From Bacillota bacterium (GTDB lineage: Bacteria; Bacillota; Clostridia; Clostridiales; Clostridiaceae), in assembly GCA_017861315.1 (NCBI GenBank), contig JAGFXP010000006.1, forward strand, positions 31,139 through 95,138: a DNA stretch of 64,000 nt, in the 5' to 3' direction. The notes under the pieces are model-generated. The model saw nothing but the letters and a program-made list of their open reading frames with translations, made no database searches and was not told the origin of the DNA. Shown here piece by piece: positions 53,881-62,197 of this stretch (the stretch's first letter is position 1; every line of letters starts with the position of its first letter). Both the position numbers and the translations under genes were made by a program.

Positions 53881-54750
53881 ATGGAAAGTCGTATTTCGGG
53901 AAAAACCCGCATGCTGGGTATCATAGGTACGCCCGTAGACCACTCGATGTCCCCGGTCATGTATAACTACAGTTTTGCAAAAGCAGGGATAGACTATGCC
54001 TATTTCGCATTTGATATTCCAGAAGTGAAAGTGCCAGATGCAATAGCTGCTATAAAAACCTTTAATATGAGAGGCGCAAATGTGACAATGCCCTGCAAGA
54101 CAGCCGTAGTAAGGTTCATGGATGAACTGTCCCCGGCCGCCCGCATTACGGGTGCTGTCAATACAATAGTGAACGAAAACGGCAGGTTGACTGGCCACAT
54201 GACTGACGGCGTGGGCTTTGTCCGGAACCTTAAGGAGCACAACGTTGATATAAGGGACAAGAAGATAACCATAATAGGCACCGGCGGCGCCGGAACTGCT
54301 ATCCAGGTCCAGTGCGCACTGGATGGAGCCAGAGAGATTTCGGTGTTCAACATGAAGGACTCTTTCTTCGCGAGAGCCAATGAGACATTTGAGAAGATAC
54401 GGAAAGAAGCCCCAGGCTGCGTACTTAACATATACGACCTGCAGGATGCGGATAAGCTCAGGGAGGAAATCGCGACCAGCGACATCCTGCTCAATGCAAC
54501 CAGGGTAGGCATGCACCCTCTGGAAGGCAAATCAGTGATCGCGGACACGAGCATTTTCAAAAAAGATCTGGTCGTAGTGGACTGCATCTACAATCCTTCC
54601 AGGACAAAGCTCCTGGCCGATGCCGAAGCTGCTGGCTGCAAGGTAATAAACGGCCTCGGAATGCTTCTGTGGCAGGGTGCTGAATGCTTCAACCTGTATA
54701 CCGGACTTGAGATGCCTACAAAAGAGGTCGAAGAGCGATTTTTTAGATAA
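53881..54750 (+). CDS. Quinate/shikimate dehydrogenase 3 (YdiB type)
   Basis: This 289-residue dehydrogenase has ANVTMPCK (catalytic Lys), HMTDGVG (catalytic Asp), IGTGGAGTAI and the ending GLGMLLWQGAECFNLYTG. The ATG at 53881 lies seven bases behind AGGAGG; the ATG just before it is only four bases away. It is close to copy 2 (shared SPAARITGAVNT-type segment). It is followed by the ABM-fold gene 15 bases later, divergent from LysR2. The three copies probably split work between quinate and shikimate or between oxidation and reduction. Confidence 0.9.
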   Translation: MESRISGKTRMLGIIGTPVDHSMSPVMYNYSFAKAGIDYAYFAFDIPEVKVPDAIAAIKTFNMRGANVTMPCKTAVVRFMDELSPAARITGAVNTIVNENGRLTGHMTDGVGFVRNLKEHNVDIRDKKITIIGTGGAGTAIQVQCALDGAREISVFNMKDSFFARANETFEKIRKEAPGCVLNIYDLQDADKLREEIATSDILLNATRVGMHPLEGKSVIADTSIFKKDLVVVDCIYNPSRTKLLADAEAAGCKVINGLGMLLWQGAECFNLYTGLEMPTKEVEERFFR

Positions 54751-54765
54751 AAGGAGTTTGAGAAT

Positions 54766-55050
54766 ATGAAGCTGGTATCAAAAAGAATCTTAAAAGAAGG
54801 CAAAATCGAAGAATTCATAAATGTTTTCAAGGAATTGACCGGCCCGTCAAGAGCAGAGGAAGGCTGCCTGTCCTACGAGCTTTTTCAGGACCAGAAGGAT
54901 CCAAGGGTGTTTTCCATAATTGAGGAATGGGCAGACCAGGAAGCTCTTGATGAACATAAAAAAGCTGCCCACTTCGTGAAGCTTGTTCCGGCACTGGATG
55001 AGCTGACTGAAAAGAAGCTTGATTTCAACATATACAACAAGGTAGTATAA
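54766..55050 (+). CDS. ABM-domain protein (YgiN-like monooxygenase fold)
   Basis: This 94-residue protein has the antibiotic-biosynthesis-monooxygenase ferredoxin-like fold: LVSKRILKEGKIEEFINVFK, EEGCLSYELFQD, VFSIIEEWADQEALDEH and the His-rich tail HFVK. Studied members are cofactor-free quinol or anthrone monooxygenases, but others act without oxygen. An oxygenase is unexpected in a strict anaerobe. It is cotranscribed with dehydrogenase 3, so a role in handling a hydroaromatic or aromatic product is inferred. Confidence 0.82.
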   Translation: MKLVSKRILKEGKIEEFINVFKELTGPSRAEEGCLSYELFQDQKDPRVFSIIEEWADQEALDEHKKAAHFVKLVPALDELTEKKLDFNIYNKVV

Positions 55051-55061
55051 TCAACCCCTGT

Positions 55062-55107
55062 AAGAAGAGGAAAGCCGCTGAAAGGTGTTTCCTCTTCTTG
55101 TTTTTTT
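55062..55107 (+). terminator. Terminator of the aroE3-ABM operon
   Basis: A 12-bp stem (AAGAAGAGGAAA and complement) with a 14-base loop is followed by GTTTTTTT. Confidence 0.88.
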
Positions 55108-55250
55108 GCTGCGGCAGGTTCTTGTATACAAATTTAACCAGCGACTTTATAATGGAATTAGTGCTGGTTGTAGGAATTGTTCGTTTTTAAATCATTGACT
55201 AAACGAATATTTGTAGATTGTTATGCAAATACAATTAAGGGGAAATCAGA

Positions 55251-55577
55251 TTGGTAATCGATTGGGAACTCATTATAATATCAACATTGCTTACAGTTGT
55301 GTTAGGATTTTTAAGTTGTAATGGATTCTATTACGCTTTTAAAAAATATGAAAGGAATGAAGAGGATAACTTTACTGCTATTGATTTTGATAGTACCGCA
55401 TCTTTCCCTATTTTTTTAGGAGCACTATTTATTATATTTGACGTAATCTTGTGGATTTCAAAAGCAATTTTCCCTAATAGAGTGCATCTGGCGGTAGTTA
55501 GAATAGTAGCTTTTTTAATAGGAGTGATTTTTCTTTTGCCAATATTTATTTTGTGGTTAATTGTTCTAAAATTGTAG
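55251..55577 (+). CDS. Small membrane protein, unknown
   Basis: I do not recognise the family. This 108-residue protein has three likely membrane segments: IIISTLLTVVLGFLSCNGF, ASFPIFLGALFIIFDVILWI and IVAFLIGVIFLLPIFILWLI. The start is a TTG behind AAGGGG. Its base composition is clearly more AT-rich than the flanking genes. With the two small membrane genes that follow, it forms an AT-rich patch inside the quinate/shikimate region. Confidence 0.6.
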   Translation: MVIDWELIIISTLLTVVLGFLSCNGFYYAFKKYERNEEDNFTAIDFDSTASFPIFLGALFIIFDVILWISKAIFPNRVHLAVVRIVAFLIGVIFLLPIFILWLIVLKL

Positions 55578-55633
55578 TGCTTTTTTATTGCACATTTGTA
55601 GTTAATAACGAAATAAAACTAGGAGGGATATAT

Positions 55634-55867
55634 ATGACGCCGTCACAGATATACGTAGCAGTAGTTATTATTATTATCTTTATAGCTATGTTGTTTATTG
55701 GTAACAAAAATTCAAAACCTAAAAGACTCAGCCTACTAGCTTCCATTGCATTTGGATTTATAGTTGCGGGAATTGTTTTTGGCGAAAACAGAATAATTAG
55801 CTATAGTTTGTTTATACTTGGAATAATCCTATCGGTAGTTGATGCGTATATAAGATCAAAAAAATAA
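55634..55867 (+). CDS. Small membrane protein, unknown
   Basis: This 77-residue protein has an N-terminal membrane segment (IYVAVVIIIIFIAMLFIG), a short basic loop (NKNSKPKR) and two more hydrophobic stretches. The ATG at 55634 is seven bases behind AGGAGG, so translation is well supported. AT-rich codon use differs from the neighbours. No function can be assigned. Confidence 0.6.
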   Translation: MTPSQIYVAVVIIIIFIAMLFIGNKNSKPKRLSLLASIAFGFIVAGIVFGENRIISYSLFILGIILSVVDAYIRSKK

Positions 55868-55971
55868 TGGCTAAACTAATTGATATTAGTGAACATTTTT
55901 CTTATATGACGAGTAAATTAGTTATATTATAAGGAGTTTAATTAGTAGTATATATGACAAGGAGCAAGTAT

Positions 55972-56232
55972 ATGAAGACAAAAATGAAATTTTTATTAGC
56001 AATGCTGATACCGAGTTGTATCATTTGGTTTATAGGATATGGACTGATAATTGCTGGAAATAAAGCAGGATATGCTATTGAAATAATAGGTGCAATATTG
56101 AGTTATATGCTCATCATTAAATTGATTATAGTATTAATAACAAAGAAAAAGGTTAGATTTCTACTGATTACTATTCTTACGATTTATTTTAGTTCCGACA
56201 TACTATTAAACTCTTATTATTCGTTAATGTAG
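55972..56232 (+). CDS. Small membrane protein, unknown
   Basis: This 86-residue protein is almost wholly hydrophobic in three stretches (FLLAMLIPSCIIWFIGYGLI, shortened; IEIIGAILSYMLIIKLIIVLI; LLITILTIYFSSDILL). The ATG at 55972 is seven bases behind AAGGAG. It is the third gene of the AT-rich patch. No function can be assigned. Confidence 0.55.
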   Translation: MKTKMKFLLAMLIPSCIIWFIGYGLIIAGNKAGYAIEIIGAILSYMLIIKLIIVLITKKKVRFLLITILTIYFSSDILLNSYYSLM

Positions 56233-56309
56233 GAAAAAAAGCTTATCCGTAATAAATCCTAAATCCGTTTTGTAGGGTATAACGAATTAGAGGACGGTGT
56301 AATGACTGA

Positions 56310-56333
56310 CGAACAATTTTATTAAATTGTTCG
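56310..56333. terminator. Hairpin behind the AT-rich small-gene patch
   Basis: CGAACAATTT and its complement form a 10-bp perfect stem around TATT. The tail is not U-rich, so a terminator role is uncertain. Several ACGAAT or ACGAAC words surround it. Confidence 0.4.
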
Positions 56334-56467
56334 CTACGCTAATTCAATGTAACGAATCTTTGTAAAATATTACGAATTACATGTATTAATGCGTATTTGA
56401 AGACGATTTATGAAATAGTAGAGTAACTTAATAATAATCCGTGCTGATAGCTACTCAAGGATACGCA

Positions 56468-56605
56468 ATGACTCTGATTGGTTTTTTATTACTGTTTTTC
56501 AACGTTCTTAGCTACCTGCTAGGTTGGGAAAGTAGAAACTCCGCCTTTACGATACTGGGGTTAATATTTGTTGCTGTAGGATTGAAGCAGGCTCGAAAGC
56601 CTTAG
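56468..56605 (+). CDS. Very small membrane protein ORF (45 aa)
   Basis: A 45-codon frame begins MTLIGFLLLFFNVLSYLLG and ends GLKQARKP. It has two hydrophobic stretches joined by WESRNSAF. AAGGA lies six bases before the ATG. It could be a real small membrane protein or a remnant. The stretch from 56606 to the response-regulator gene holds no other clear gene. Confidence 0.4.
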   Translation: MTLIGFLLLFFNVLSYLLGWESRNSAFTILGLIFVAVGLKQARKP

Positions 56606-56871
56606 TTCACACTTTTAAAATATCGCGTCCTTTGAGATATGTCAACGAATGAAGGCAGGTGCGTAATGCTTGCTGTGTCTCGACAATATCCACAGGGAGA
56701 GGAAAGCTGACACTTTCTCCTCCCATTTTTTTACCCTTAAGCTGTCAGAACCGCACAGCGGTGATGTATAATAAACCTGTAACTTAAGAAATATTTAAGA
56801 AATACATCAAGTTGTTTGTAAGTTTTGTCCTGTACCATGAGTGTATAGGCTTTTGATTGGAGGATGCAACG

Positions 56872-57573
56872 ATGGAAAATGCAAAGATTCTGGTGGTTGA
56901 CGATGACAGGGAGATAGCGGTCGCGATCGAACGCCTTCTTATGCTTGAAGGCTTTGAGGTTGTGAAAGCCTTCAACGGACTTGAAGCCCTCGACGCGCTA
57001 TGCACCGACGGTATCAGCCTTATCATACTTGACGTCATGATGCCCAAACTAGACGGACTGTCAACGACGCTGAGGATCAGGGAGAAGAAAAACATCCCTA
57101 TAATAATACTGTCGGCAAAATCCGAAGACAGCGACAAAATACTCGGGCTGTCCATGGGCGCCGACGACTACGTCACGAAGCCATTCAATCCGCAGGAGCT
57201 TGTCGCAAGGGCGAAGAGCCAGCTCCGCAGGTACATGCATCTTGGCGTCATGGGGAGCAGTCCGCATTCGACGCAGATCAAGTCGGGGGGCCTGTGCCTC
57301 GACAAATCTTCCAAGCTGCTCACTGTTGATGGCGAGGCTGTGAAGCTGACCGCAAAAGAATACGGCATACTAGAGCTGCTTATGGAGAATGCGGGGACGG
57401 TTTTTCCTGCAGAGAAGATTTACGAATCAGTCTGGCAGGAACCCGCGTATTCCGTCGAGAACACAGTGATGGTGCACATAAGGCGGATCCGCGAGAAGAT
57501 CGAGATAAATCCTAAAGAGCCTAAATACTTAAAGGTGGTGTGGGGAATTGGCTACAAAATTGAAAAGCTTTAG
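56872..57573 (+). CDS. OmpR-family response regulator
   Basis: This 233-residue regulator has a receiver domain (VVDDDREIAVAIERLL; phospho-acceptor Asp in LIILDVMMPKLDG; Lys in DDYVTKPF). An OmpR/PhoB winged helix at the C-terminus follows (AKEYGILELLMENAG, VMVHIRRIREKIE). The ATG at 56872 is behind GGAGG. It overlaps the start of the kinase gene by 26 bases. The type resembles VanR-like systems; the signal is unknown. Confidence 0.93.
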   Translation: MENAKILVVDDDREIAVAIERLLMLEGFEVVKAFNGLEALDALCTDGISLIILDVMMPKLDGLSTTLRIREKKNIPIIILSAKSEDSDKILGLSMGADDYVTKPFNPQELVARAKSQLRRYMHLGVMGSSPHSTQIKSGGLCLDKSSKLLTVDGEAVKLTAKEYGILELLMENAGTVFPAEKIYESVWQEPAYSVENTVMVHIRRIREKIEINPKEPKYLKVVWGIGYKIEKL

Positions 57574-59344
57574 CAGGAGCAAAACTGCTAAGATCTCAGC
57601 ATTCCTGGTGGTGATGCTATGTTTATCGCTGTCTGTGGTGCTGGCTCAGTACGGCATGTATAAAGACCTGAATCCGGAAACATTGTTGGCTAAAGAGTAC
57701 AGGCAGAGCAGCACTTTCAATCAGGATGAAGTATACAGTGCGTTCATGGAGGCCGAGGCCATAATTGTCCGGGGCGAGGCTCCTCAGGAGAGTCTCCCTT
57801 ACTATTACTACATTTCAGACGGAAGCAGGACATATTCGAATGCGGGGGATGCAGGCAAGGCCTTTTTCGAGAAGTACGACAAGGCATTCTATTCCTTCGA
57901 GAACGGCGTCTGGTCTGTCGGCACGAACACCTATGCCGGCTCAGGCAGCTATTACGGCTTCGGAAGCAGCTCATATACTGCATACATAGCATTTCCTGAC
58001 GAATATCTTGCAGTGCAGCAGGCGCAATGGCAGTCGGAACGGGACCAGACGGTTCCCGTAGCAGCCGGTATAGCCGCCAGCCTTGTACTGGCTCTGGCCA
58101 TGATAATATTTTCTGTTTCTGTCACAGGAAGGATGCCCGGGGATGAAGAGCTGCACCCCGGAAAGGCTGACAGGATCTATTCCGACCTGCTGCTGTGTTC
58201 ATTCATCCCTCTCGGCCTTATATGGCTTTCAGGCCTCGGCATTACTGGCAATTTCGACAGGTACCAAACTGCCGGCGAAATAGGATCCGGACAAGTGCTT
58301 TCTATGCTTTGGGCAGGCAGCCTGACAGCCCTTGTTACATTTGCCTGCGGGATCGTCCTCCTTGCCCTGGCCCGCAAAATCAAAGGAAAGGTGTTCATTA
58401 AGCACAGCTTAGTGTATGCAGCTTCCGACAGGACCTTTGATTTTTTCAAAAGCCTCTTCGACGGAAGAAGATTCAAGAAATACCCTCTTACAAAATCGCT
58501 CTTCTACAGGCAGCTTGTGTTTATCGCGGCAAGTCTCATACTGGTATCCATGACCCTGGCATTTTTTCCTGCGATTGTGCTGGAGGCTGTTGTCATATAC
58601 TGGTACATACAAGGCAACAACAGGACCTTTGAGGAGATAAACAGAGGCTTCAGCGAAAGTCTTGAGGAGCAGATGAAATCCGAACGGATGAAGATCGCTC
58701 TTGTTACGAATGTGTCGCATGACCTAAAGACGCCGCTTACCTCTATCATAAGCTACGTTGATCTGCTGTCCAAGGAAGAGGGGCTTTCCGAAACTGCAAG
58801 GGATTACGTGAGGATTCTAGCCGAAAAGTCAAACAGGCTCAAGAATATCGTATCGGACCTATTCGACCTTGCAAAAAGCACCAGCGGCGACATATCCCTT
58901 GAACTTGAAAGCCTGGATATTAAAAAGCTTATCGAGCAGACCCTGGGCGATATGGAGGACGAAATTGAGAAATCAGACCTTCAGGTGGTCGCAAAGCTTC
59001 CTGAGCATCCGGTGGTGATAATGTCCGACGGAAAAAAGCTATACCGCGTGTTCCAGAATGTGCTGGACAATGCTCTGAAATATTCGCTGAAAGGTACAAG
59101 GATATTTGTCGAACTCACTGAAGATAGTGGCAAGGTTACCGCTTCAGTAAAAAACATTGCCGGCTACGAAATGGACTTCAGTGCCGATGAAGTTCTGCAG
59201 CGTTTCTCACGCGGCGACAAGTCTCGTACAACCGAAGGAAGCGGCCTCGGCCTCTCCATAGCAGAAAGCTTCACAAATGTGTGCGGCGGAGACTTCAATG
59301 TCGATATAGAGGGCGATATGTTCAAGGTCGCTGTGATTTTCTAA
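57548..59344 (+). CDS. Membrane sensor histidine kinase
   Basis: This 598-residue kinase has an N-terminal membrane segment, an extracytoplasmic region of about 130 residues (Ser/Tyr-rich), and further membrane segments between about 175 and 350. The H-box is VSHDLKTPLTSIISY, the N-box FQNVLDNALKYS and the G-box EGSGLGLSIAE. The start is a TTG at 57548 inside the response-regulator gene, which implies coupling. The sequence after the H-box resembles VanS-like kinases. Its ligand and targets are not shown by context. Confidence 0.92.
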   Translation: MATKLKSFSRSKTAKISAFLVVMLCLSLSVVLAQYGMYKDLNPETLLAKEYRQSSTFNQDEVYSAFMEAEAIIVRGEAPQESLPYYYYISDGSRTYSNAGDAGKAFFEKYDKAFYSFENGVWSVGTNTYAGSGSYYGFGSSSYTAYIAFPDEYLAVQQAQWQSERDQTVPVAAGIAASLVLALAMIIFSVSVTGRMPGDEELHPGKADRIYSDLLLCSFIPLGLIWLSGLGITGNFDRYQTAGEIGSGQVLSMLWAGSLTALVTFACGIVLLALARKIKGKVFIKHSLVYAASDRTFDFFKSLFDGRRFKKYPLTKSLFYRQLVFIAASLILVSMTLAFFPAIVLEAVVIYWYIQGNNRTFEEINRGFSESLEEQMKSERMKIALVTNVSHDLKTPLTSIISYVDLLSKEEGLSETARDYVRILAEKSNRLKNIVSDLFDLAKSTSGDISLELESLDIKKLIEQTLGDMEDEIEKSDLQVVAKLPEHPVVIMSDGKKLYRVFQNVLDNALKYSLKGTRIFVELTEDSGKVTASVKNIAGYEMDFSADEVLQRFSRGDKSRTTEGSGLGLSIAESFTNVCGGDFNVDIEGDMFKVAVIF

Positions 59345-59349
59345 CAGCA

Positions 59350-59376
59350 AAAGGGAAGTCTGAACGACTTCCCTTT
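59350..59376. terminator. Bidirectional terminator between the kinase and MFS carrier 2
   Basis: An 11-bp perfect stem (AAAGGGAAGTC and complement) with a 5-base loop lies between convergent genes. Confidence 0.8.
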
Positions 59377-59389
59377 CGCTGTCCCTAAA

Positions 59390-60640
59390 TTAAGCAGTTG
59401 TTTCAACTATACCGCCTTCTTCTGATTTTCCTTTATTGAACTGCATGTTGATGAACAGCGCCAGAAGGACTCCGACGATTGTTATGGCAGCGTTGAACAG
59501 CAGAACATATCTAGGTCCGTTGGTTCCGCCGGCGCTTGTTATGAGTCCGGCAACGTTAAGAACAACATAGTTTGCCAGGCTCGATGCGATCATGAAAATC
59601 GAAGTGATCTTCCCCCTGTTTGTCGGGAACATCTTATTGGCAGTTGCAACACCTATCTGGAGAACTCCGCCGGCTCCTGCGTACCCTATCATGAACCCTC
59701 CTATGAGGCACATTGACGGTGTCTGCACAAAATATACCGCGAGAAGCGTAACTACTGCGATCATAGGATAAATGAAGAGTATCCTTACCGGCTCTATGAA
59801 TCTCTTGACTAGGACTGAAGTTACAATTATCGCTGTTATTCCGCCGATTGAGTAGTACGACTGTATCATCCTGGGCTCAGCGAGTCCGTACATCAAGCCA
59901 AGCTCCTGGTTGCAGTTCAGCCAGAGCTGGAAGGTTGACGTAACAGTGAACCCGACACATATTACAGCTATGCTCGTAGGAGTGAACTTCATCTTTTCTT
60001 TTTTTGCTCCGGACTTTTCGTCATATTTGCCGCTTTCTCCAGCAACCTTGTTCTTTGGAGGGAACCTCATAAATGAGATCAGCACTCCGTCCATTATTAT
60101 CAATGCGGCAACCGCATAGAATATCACCTTATACGACAGGTGGCTTGTAGCAACGAATCCGATCATGAAAGGCAGGATGAATTGTCCTATAGCCATGGAG
60201 AACTTCATGAACATAGATGCCACTTCACCTGAATTCGGGAATATCTCCATACAGGACGGAGCCACGCAGACATCCATGAATGAGTTTGCCATTCCGCCTA
60301 CGATTGCGAATATGTACGCAAGGTAAAAATTCGGAGCCCACGCTATGCCTAAAAAGTAAACTGCGAACAGGGCGCATCCTATAAGACCGGCGCTCTTTCT
60401 TCCAAACCTGTCTGAGAAAGGACCTGAAAACGGAAGCATGATGAGCCTTCCGAGACCCAGTGCCGCTATTGCTGCGAGCACCAGGCTCACATCAAGCTGA
60501 CCGTTTGCAAGTGTTTTTGTTACTCCCCAGGCTCCTGCGAATTGCTGCTTATATTGGCTCAAAACCGAAACTTCGATGCCGAGGATTATATATGTAAAAT
60601 ATAAAGCCAAGGCGGTTGGGTAATACTTCTTATAACTCAT
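59390..60640 (-). CDS. MFS transporter 2, paralog of carrier 1
   Basis: This 416-residue major facilitator protein is strongly similar to the carrier at 48415-49644 (shared PTALALYFTY, GPFSDRFGRKSAGLIG, FQLWLNCNQELG, HK/NRGKITSI region). It is separated from the rest of the regulon by the two-component system and the AT-rich patch. A CTATAG site upstream suggests the same LysR control. It probably imports quinate, shikimate or a related acid. Confidence 0.85.
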   Translation of the reverse strand: MSYKKYYPTALALYFTYIILGIEVSVLSQYKQQFAGAWGVTKTLANGQLDVSLVLAAIAALGLGRLIMLPFSGPFSDRFGRKSAGLIGCALFAVYFLGIAWAPNFYLAYIFAIVGGMANSFMDVCVAPSCMEIFPNSGEVASMFMKFSMAIGQFILPFMIGFVATSHLSYKVIFYAVAALIIMDGVLISFMRFPPKNKVAGESGKYDEKSGAKKEKMKFTPTSIAVICVGFTVTSTFQLWLNCNQELGLMYGLAEPRMIQSYYSIGGITAIIVTSVLVKRFIEPVRILFIYPMIAVVTLLAVYFVQTPSMCLIGGFMIGYAGAGGVLQIGVATANKMFPTNRGKITSIFMIASSLANYVVLNVAGLITSAGGTNGPRYVLLFNAAITIVGVLLALFINMQFNKGKSEEGGIVETTA

Positions 60641-60722
60641 TTGAATCTTCCTTTCTTCATCTTATCCTTGATGTTAATTGTATCACAATGATTTTTCACA
60701 TTCTAATTGATAAGTTTCTAAC

Positions 60723-60731
60723 AATCTATAG
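60723..60731. promoter_or_regulatory. CTATAG site upstream of MFS carrier 2
   Basis: AATCTATAG lies about 85 bases upstream of the carrier start and continues AATATTTG. It equals the site upstream of enoate reductase 2 in all nine bases. Confidence 0.45.
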
Positions 60732-60867
60732 AATATTTGTATAAATCGTTTTCAGCACTCCCCGGCATGGCAAAAGGCAGCATTTGTAATTTAGCAGAGT
60801 ATTGTGTATAATCAGGGTAATATAATTGAAGGGAGCGTGTTTCAGTGATATCTCACTGGAGAGGAAT

Positions 60868-61149
60868 ATGAAAAAGAGAATTAAGGAAGAAATTATGATC
60901 AAGACATCAAACGGCTTCAGGCCCTTCAACGGCGAAAGATTGAACAGCAAATTTGTATGGGCTGATAATGTAGAGGAAGATGTACTCCCATGCTCGTGTG
61001 AAACAAAACTCGTTCCTACGGAATTCTTCGAAGAAGACTGGAAAATAGACGGCTTTGACGAGATCATACATTTGGATAAGTATATTACATATGAAAGAGA
61101 CGTAACCTATGTCGCCAGGGACGAAAGCGACGCTGTTTTAACAAAGTAA
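60868..61149 (+). CDS. Hypothetical protein
   Basis: I do not recognise this acidic protein of 93 residues (start at the ATG 60868 behind GGAGAGGAAT; an ATG at 60895 behind AAGGAAG is also possible). It contains a CSC pair (VLPCSCETK) and many aromatic and acidic residues (EFFEEDWKIDGFDEIIHLDKY). No membrane segment or signal is seen. It stands alone with a strong terminator. Confidence 0.6.
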   Translation: MKKRIKEEIMIKTSNGFRPFNGERLNSKFVWADNVEEDVLPCSCETKLVPTEFFEEDWKIDGFDEIIHLDKYITYERDVTYVARDESDAVLTK

Positions 61150-61167
61150 TTGTCTTAAAAAGTTTAA

Positions 61168-61195
61168 GAGCTGCGCAGGATGTCCTGCGCAGCTC
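61168..61195. terminator. Bidirectional terminator
   Basis: A 13-bp perfect stem (GAGCTGCGCAGGA and complement) with a 2-base nominal loop is flanked by A and T runs. It lies between the hypothetical gene and the parvulin gene. Confidence 0.85.
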
Positions 61196-61212
61196 AATTT
61201 CATTTCCTGGTA

Positions 61213-61956
61213 TTATTTGATTTCAACCTTTATCTTGTCTTTCAGTGAGTTTACGTGCTGAGTGTATCTGAATGTCTGTCTTTCCTGAAGGAGCATGTTC
61301 TTTATTGAATCCTTTACTTCAGCGAAAGGCTTAACGGATCCTGTGTTTCTAGCTTCAACCTTGATCAGGTGATATCCGAACTGAGTCTGAACAGGCTCGC
61401 TCACTTTTCCGATTTCCATAGAGAAAGCTGCATCTTCGAATTCAGGCACCATCTGTCCTCTTGAGAATGCTCCAAGGTCTCCGCCCTGTGCGCCTGAAGG
61501 ACATGATGAATGTTCTGCAGCTGCATCTGAGAATGGTTTTCCGGCAGCAATTTCTTCCATTATTTCTGCAGCTTTTTCTGCTGTGTCAACAAGGATGTGT
61601 TTAGCGCTAACTGTTTCCTGGTTCATGAAAAGGTTCTGGTTTGCCTTGTAGTAATCTTCAGCCTCGCTGTCTGTAACTACTACATCTTCCATTATTTTAG
61701 AGATCGCAGTCTGTATCAATATCTCTTTTTTAGCCATTTCAAGCTGCATCAAGTAGTTCTCGTCGTTTTCAAGTCCTCTTTCCTTGGCATCAATATACAT
61801 TAATTCGAAAGAAACCATCTGATCCAATAACTGTTTTTTGCCTTCTTCAGTTGCGAACATCCCCTGTCTGTCTCTTGGGAATCTCATCGCTGTCATCTGC
61901 AAATCCTGCTCTGTAATTTCCTGTCCGTTTACTACGGCCAATACCTTGTTTTCCAT
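61213..61956 (-). CDS. Parvulin-type peptidyl-prolyl isomerase
   Basis: This 247-residue PpiC/SurA-type rotamase has an N-terminal SurA-like helical part (VLAVVNGQEITEQDLQM). The parvulin domain carries AKHILVDTAEKA, CPSGAQGGDLGAFSRGQMVPEF and QTQFGYHLIKVE. There is no signal peptide, so it is likely cytosolic, unlike PrsA. The ATG at 61956 follows AAAAGGAG. It probably assists folding; clients are unknown. Confidence 0.92.
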   Translation of the reverse strand: MENKVLAVVNGQEITEQDLQMTAMRFPRDRQGMFATEEGKKQLLDQMVSFELMYIDAKERGLENDENYLMQLEMAKKEILIQTAISKIMEDVVVTDSEAEDYYKANQNLFMNQETVSAKHILVDTAEKAAEIMEEIAAGKPFSDAAAEHSSCPSGAQGGDLGAFSRGQMVPEFEDAAFSMEIGKVSEPVQTQFGYHLIKVEARNTGSVKPFAEVKDSIKNMLLQERQTFRYTQHVNSLKDKIKVEIK

Positions 61957-62035
61957 TGTAATTCTCCTTTTGTGTTTTAGTGTAATAACCAACAACAATA
62001 TTATTACATATTTTCAAAAATAATGCTATACAAAA

Positions 62036-62060
62036 AACACCCCGGAATATCCGGGGTGTT
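62036..62060 (-). terminator. Terminator of tRNA-Phe
   Basis: An 11-bp stem (AACACCCCGGA and complement) with a 3-base loop starts two bases after the tRNA CCA end. It is followed by TTTTTTG on the minus strand. Confidence 0.88.
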
Positions 62061-62061
62061 T

Positions 62062-62137
<76 letters not shown>

Positions 62138-62197
62138 ATGCTTCTGTCGTTTGTGATACTAAAATATAATACCACATTTTCTTATATCTGTCAAAAG

